A DNA stretch of 64,000 nucleotides from VFMC01 sp040380855 (GTDB taxonomy: Bacteria; Actinomycetota; Acidimicrobiia; Acidimicrobiales; Ilumatobacteraceae), in assembly GCA_040380855.1 (NCBI GenBank), contig JBEIIG010000002.1, positions 62,001 to 126,000 of the forward strand, given 5' to 3'. Of this stretch, positions 60,879 through 64,000 are shown one piece after another; the first letter of the stretch is position 1; each line of letters starts with the position of its first letter. A program made the position numbers and the translations under genes. The notes under the pieces were generated by a model. That model worked only from the letters and a program-made list of their open reading frames with translations. It was not told where the DNA came from and did no database searches.

Positions 60879-62305
60879 CTTCCTGCCCCGATCGGTACGT
60901 TCGTTCTCGAAGTCGGCTCCTGAGTGATGCTGCCACGCCGCTCGGGTGGCAATGGCAGACAGGGCAGCAGCAGCATGAGGGGCAACAACAGCGACTTCTG
61001 ACGGGTGAGGATCCCGAGATTGGCGAAACTCGTGTAGACGAGACCGCCCATGAACAGCGCCACCATCGCGTAGGCCAGATACGGGGTCCGCGCCACCGAC
61101 CGGCGGAGGTTGCGAAGGCGACGCCACGAGTACGCGCACATCCCGAGCAGCACGGTCATCTCCGCCGCCGAGATGAGTTGGAACAGCCCGCTCGCCTCGA
61201 TGGGCAACGGACGGGTGAGCGTGCGGACCACCGCATAGGGCCACATCAGCGGGTTGGTGATCGACGGTGGCTGGAAGCTCGACCCGCCGATCTCGGAGCG
61301 ACGCGTCGTCTCTTCGAGGATGGCCGTGATGCTGCCCATCCCGCCCTCCTCGCCGTCGCCCCTGGTCGGCTTCAGGAACGAGAGCGCGAAACTGGCGACG
61401 AACACGACGGCGACCAGAGCGACCGAGATCGCCACGAAGAGCACCAGACGGTTGCGTTTGGGCCCATCCTCGGCCCCGGCACCGTCGGGCCGCCGAAAGG
61501 CCACCATCAGCCCGGGCAGGACCCCGACGATGAACACCCCGGCGATGTGCGGGCGGATGAACCCGACGAGGCCGAAGCCGAGCACCATCAGCAGCAGTCC
61601 GCGGAGGAACCCACCGCGCTCGAACGACCGGGCCACCCCGAGTGAGCCGAGCCCCAGGCCGAACATCATCAGCGACTCCTTGCCGAGCGATGCCGGCCAG
61701 TAGACGACGCTGGGCATGAGCACGCACAACCAGGCATACCGGCGTTGTGCCAGGCCGGGCACCGACATGCAGGCCGCCTTGATGAAGCAGATGACACCCA
61801 CGTACCCGAACCAGGCGAAGACCACATAGCCGGCGAGTTGGCTCGAACCGATGAACACGTACACCAGACCGGACACGCCCTTCACGAACGCCGTGCCCGT
61901 ACCCGACGGGATGAGCGCCCAGACATCGATCTGGCCCGACCAGAAGTATCCGGCCGTGTAGGTGCCTGCCGAGTGGTACCCGACCGAGTCGGACACTCCG
62001 TCGTAGGCCGAAAAGGCGATCCAGTACCGCGCCAGGGCACCCACGACCTTCACCCCGAACCCGACCACGATCGGCAACACCACCGGTTGCAGCGCACCGC
62101 TGAACATGCGGCGCGCCAGCAGGATGGTGACGAGCGTGAGCAGCGGGGCGTAGATCAACGCCCCCCAGAGATCCCAGCTGAGGTTGGCCATCGCCCAGCT
62201 GATGGTGACCAGGTACAGCGCCGCACCACCCACCAGCAACGGACCGGTCGGCGCGATCGAGCGAACTGCGTCGGGCAGCGCCCAGAGCGAGAAGCGCCGC
62301 GTCAT
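60875..62305 (-). CDS. Wzy-like polysaccharide polymerase candidate
   Basis: The 476-residue protein has about ten membrane helices and a large periplasmic-type loop around residues 325-375. The loop and the position directly beside the Wzz/BY-kinase gene, with four-base overlaps at both ends, fit an O-antigen-polymerase-like (Wzy) protein. Polymerases diverge too fast for a firm call from sequence alone; another membrane enzyme remains possible. Confidence 0.7.
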   Translation of the reverse strand: MTRRFSLWALPDAVRSIAPTGPLLVGGAALYLVTISWAMANLSWDLWGALIYAPLLTLVTILLARRMFSGALQPVVLPIVVGFGVKVVGALARYWIAFSAYDGVSDSVGYHSAGTYTAGYFWSGQIDVWALIPSGTGTAFVKGVSGLVYVFIGSSQLAGYVVFAWFGYVGVICFIKAACMSVPGLAQRRYAWLCVLMPSVVYWPASLGKESLMMFGLGLGSLGVARSFERGGFLRGLLLMVLGFGLVGFIRPHIAGVFIVGVLPGLMVAFRRPDGAGAEDGPKRNRLVLFVAISVALVAVVFVASFALSFLKPTRGDGEEGGMGSITAILEETTRRSEIGGSSFQPPSITNPLMWPYAVVRTLTRPLPIEASGLFQLISAAEMTVLLGMCAYSWRRLRNLRRSVARTPYLAYAMVALFMGGLVYTSFANLGILTRQKSLLLPLMLLLPCLPLPPERRGSITQEPTSRTNVPIGAGR

Positions 62306-64000
62306 CCCGTGGGCTCGACCGGCGCAGGCGGCGACCCGAGCAGGTCGTCGAGCCCGGACAGTTCGATGGGCAACGGAGGCGGCGCGGGCACCCGCTGGGC
62401 GTACTGCTCGCGACGACCCCACCGCCAGCCGCTGGCCGGTGCCACCTGCTCGCTCTGACGAGCGGCCACCTCGAGCGGTCGTGGAGCGCCGTTGGTCTGC
62501 TGGTACGCGTCGGCGTACCCCCGGTTCGCAGCTCGGCCACCGACCACCACCAACAGCAGCGGTGCCGTGGTGAGGTCGCGCAAGATGGCCAAGGTGCTCT
62601 CGGCCGCTGCAATGCTGGTCTCGCCCAGACGCACCACGACCACGATCACATCGGCGAGCGGCACCAGTTCGAGCACCTCGGCGGTGGCCGACACCGGCGA
62701 ACTGTCGATGACGATCGCGTCGACCTCGCGAGCGAGTTGCGGGATCATCGCCGCGGTGCGGCGAGCCAACTCGCCGGCGGGTCCGATGGGACCGAGGTCG
62801 AACACCGACAGGTTGGGGATCGGCGTCGACCGCAGCACCCGCTTCGGTGGGACCCAGCCGAGGTCGTCGAGCTCCCATGGCAGCGGGGCCAGCTCGGCGC
62901 CGCACAGCCGTTCGGCCAACTTCGGTCGACGGAAGTCGGTGTTCACCGCCACGGTGTTCATGCCGATCTCGGCGAACGAGGCGGCGAGGTTGGTGGTGAG
63001 CGAGGTCTTGCCCTCGCCGGCCCCTGGCGACACGACCAGGGTGACCCGGGCCCGGTCGACGATGGGGAGCGAGCCGTGCACGAAACCGACCACGTTGCGC
63101 ACGGTGCGGTACGCGTCGGCCAGCGCATCGTGCTGCAGGCTGTCGAGCACCCGGCTGAGGCGAGCGTCGTCGCGGACGAAGGGTACCTCGACGCGTACCC
63201 GCAGCCCGGTGGTCTCCTCGGCCTGCTCACGGCTGCGCAGGCGGCGGTCGATACGGCCCAGCACGACCGCCGACCCGAGCCCCAACGTGGCACCCACGAG
63301 CGCACCGAGCAGCCCGCGCATCGATCGTGAATTGGGTGCCGACAGTCCACCGGCGACGACAGGAACGGCTTGGGCAGGCTGCAGCGGTGTGAGCAGCTCG
63401 CTCGACGTGGCAGCGCTCAGCTTGGTCTGTTGTTCGAACGCCAGCTGGTACTGGCCCTGGACCGCTTCGAGTTCGGCGATTCCGGCACGATTGGTCTCGT
63501 CGGTGCCGATGACCGCCTGTTTCTCGTCGAGCTCGGCCTTCAGATCGCTCACCTTCTCGGCCCATTGCTGCAGCAGCGACTGGGTCCACTGCACCTGTCG
63601 CTCGGCCAGATAGGCGGCCGTCTCGTTGGCGAAGCCGTCGGCAATGGCGACCGCCAGCTCGGCTGTCGGCTGCGAGGTACGGAACACCAGTGCCCCGGTC
63701 AAGGGGTCGAAATAGACCTGCACCGTGCTCGCCAGTTCGGCGGGTGTGCCGGTCCAGCCGATCTTGGCGGCCACACGACTCGGTACCTCGCCGGTGGTGG
63801 CGAACAAGGTGTACTGCGCTGCGGCGATGCCTTCAGTGGCGGCATCGGGTGACGTCGGCTCGGCAGCCTGGGTGGCGAGCATCGTGTTGGTGGCCTCCCA
63901 GGCAGCCGCCGCCGAGTTGGCCTCGATCTTCGCCGGGCTGGGGAGTGCGCCGAGCGCGGCACCGAGGGCGGTCATGCCCAGCACGACCTTCCAGCGACTG
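62302..64000 (-). CDS. Wzz/BY-kinase polysaccharide co-polymerase (partial at window end)
   Basis: The visible 566 residues lack the true start. The N-terminal part has the last of a membrane helix (GMTALGAALGALP), then the Wzz-type periplasmic domain, a second helix (GLLGALVGATLGLGSAVVLG), and the BY-kinase domain. Walker A is VSPGAGEGKTSLTTNL, with NTDFRRPKL and VDAIVIDSSPVSA. Unlike many BY-kinases it ends without an obvious Tyr cluster. It would set chain length and signal through tyrosine phosphorylation. Confidence 0.9.
   Translation of the reverse strand, partial: SRWKVVLGMTALGAALGALPSPAKIEANSAAAAWEATNTMLATQAAEPTSPDAATEGIAAAQYTLFATTGEVPSRVAAKIGWTGTPAELASTVQVYFDPLTGALVFRTSQPTAELAVAIADGFANETAAYLAERQVQWTQSLLQQWAEKVSDLKAELDEKQAVIGTDETNRAGIAELEAVQGQYQLAFEQQTKLSAATSSELLTPLQPAQAVPVVAGGLSAPNSRSMRGLLGALVGATLGLGSAVVLGRIDRRLRSREQAEETTGLRVRVEVPFVRDDARLSRVLDSLQHDALADAYRTVRNVVGFVHGSLPIVDRARVTLVVSPGAGEGKTSLTTNLAASFAEIGMNTVAVNTDFRRPKLAERLCGAELAPLPWELDDLGWVPPKRVLRSTPIPNLSVFDLGPIGPAGELARRTAAMIPQLAREVDAIVIDSSPVSATAEVLELVPLADVIVVVVRLGETSIAAAESTLAILRDLTTAPLLLVVVGGRAANRGYADAYQQTNGAPRPLEVAARQSEQVAPASGWRWGRREQYAQRVPAPPPLPIELSGLDDLLGSPPAPVEPTG

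Overview
The window looks like a chromosomal segment of a high-G+C actinobacterium, most likely a relative of Acidimicrobiia such as Ilumatobacter. The basis is the gene content (HemQ, PAC2, DUF3263, DUF427, DUF4012, an SCO6745-like protein, a LytR_C protein, a YlbL-type Lon-like protease) and strongly G/C-biased third codon positions. A second hallmark is promoter architecture: about ten genes have a TANNNT -10 hexamer placed exactly six bases before the start codon and no Shine-Dalgarno sequence, which points to leaderless mRNAs. No rRNA, CRISPR array or intact insertion sequence was seen. One tRNA gene, tRNA-Thr(TGT), is present.

Layout. 1-9.2 kb: a truncated ABC exporter, a coiled-coil protein, a UPF0182 membrane protein, a DivIVA protein with a phage-head-like cysteine/histidine tail, and a Lon-like protease. 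9.2-15.1 kb: membrane proteins and a CheB-CheR-PAS signalling protein coupled to a PAS/kinase-like protein that has no ATPase domain. 15.1-19.2 kb: an arsenic locus, with an ArsR-phosphatase fusion, GAPDH and ArsJ in one overlapping operon, then a divergent arsR/arsI pair with two ArsR-box-like palindromes. 19.2-30 kb: single genes, including a thioredoxin-fold selenoprotein with an in-frame UGA, an ABC solute-binding lipoprotein, HemQ and FdhD. 30-36.5 kb: groEL behind a CIRCE element, a lipoprotein with an FtsH-like protease, a MoaD-like protein, and glycerate kinase behind a G-rich tandem repeat. 36.5-44.3 kb: LytR_C and DUF3263 proteins, uridine kinase, tRNA-Thr, a hydroxyacid dehydrogenase coupled to a molybdopterin oxidoreductase, ispD-ispF-rlmB, and a Crp/Fnr regulator. 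44.3-51.1 kb: an ABC/deacetylase/hydrolase operon, an amidohydrolase and an acyl-CoA dehydrogenase. 51.1-64 kb: an envelope and exopolysaccharide region (DUF4012, NeuD-like acetyltransferase, sugar transferase, glycosyltransferase, deacetylase, tyrosine phosphatase, epimerase, Wzy-like protein, and Wzz/BY-kinase truncated by the window end).

How the genes fit together. The arsenic genes make a complete arsenate route: GAPDH forms 1-arseno-3-phosphoglycerate and ArsJ exports it, while ArsI would break C-As bonds; each arm has its own ArsR-type regulator. The polysaccharide region holds chain initiation, glycosyl transfer, polymerisation and length control, with a kinase and a phosphatase that could oppose each other. 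FdhD, a MoaD-like protein and a molybdopterin oxidoreductase are scattered but point to formate/molybdenum metabolism. The strongest novelty is the selenoprotein at 21308-22393: a standard stop-codon interpretation would split it into two unrelated-looking genes.
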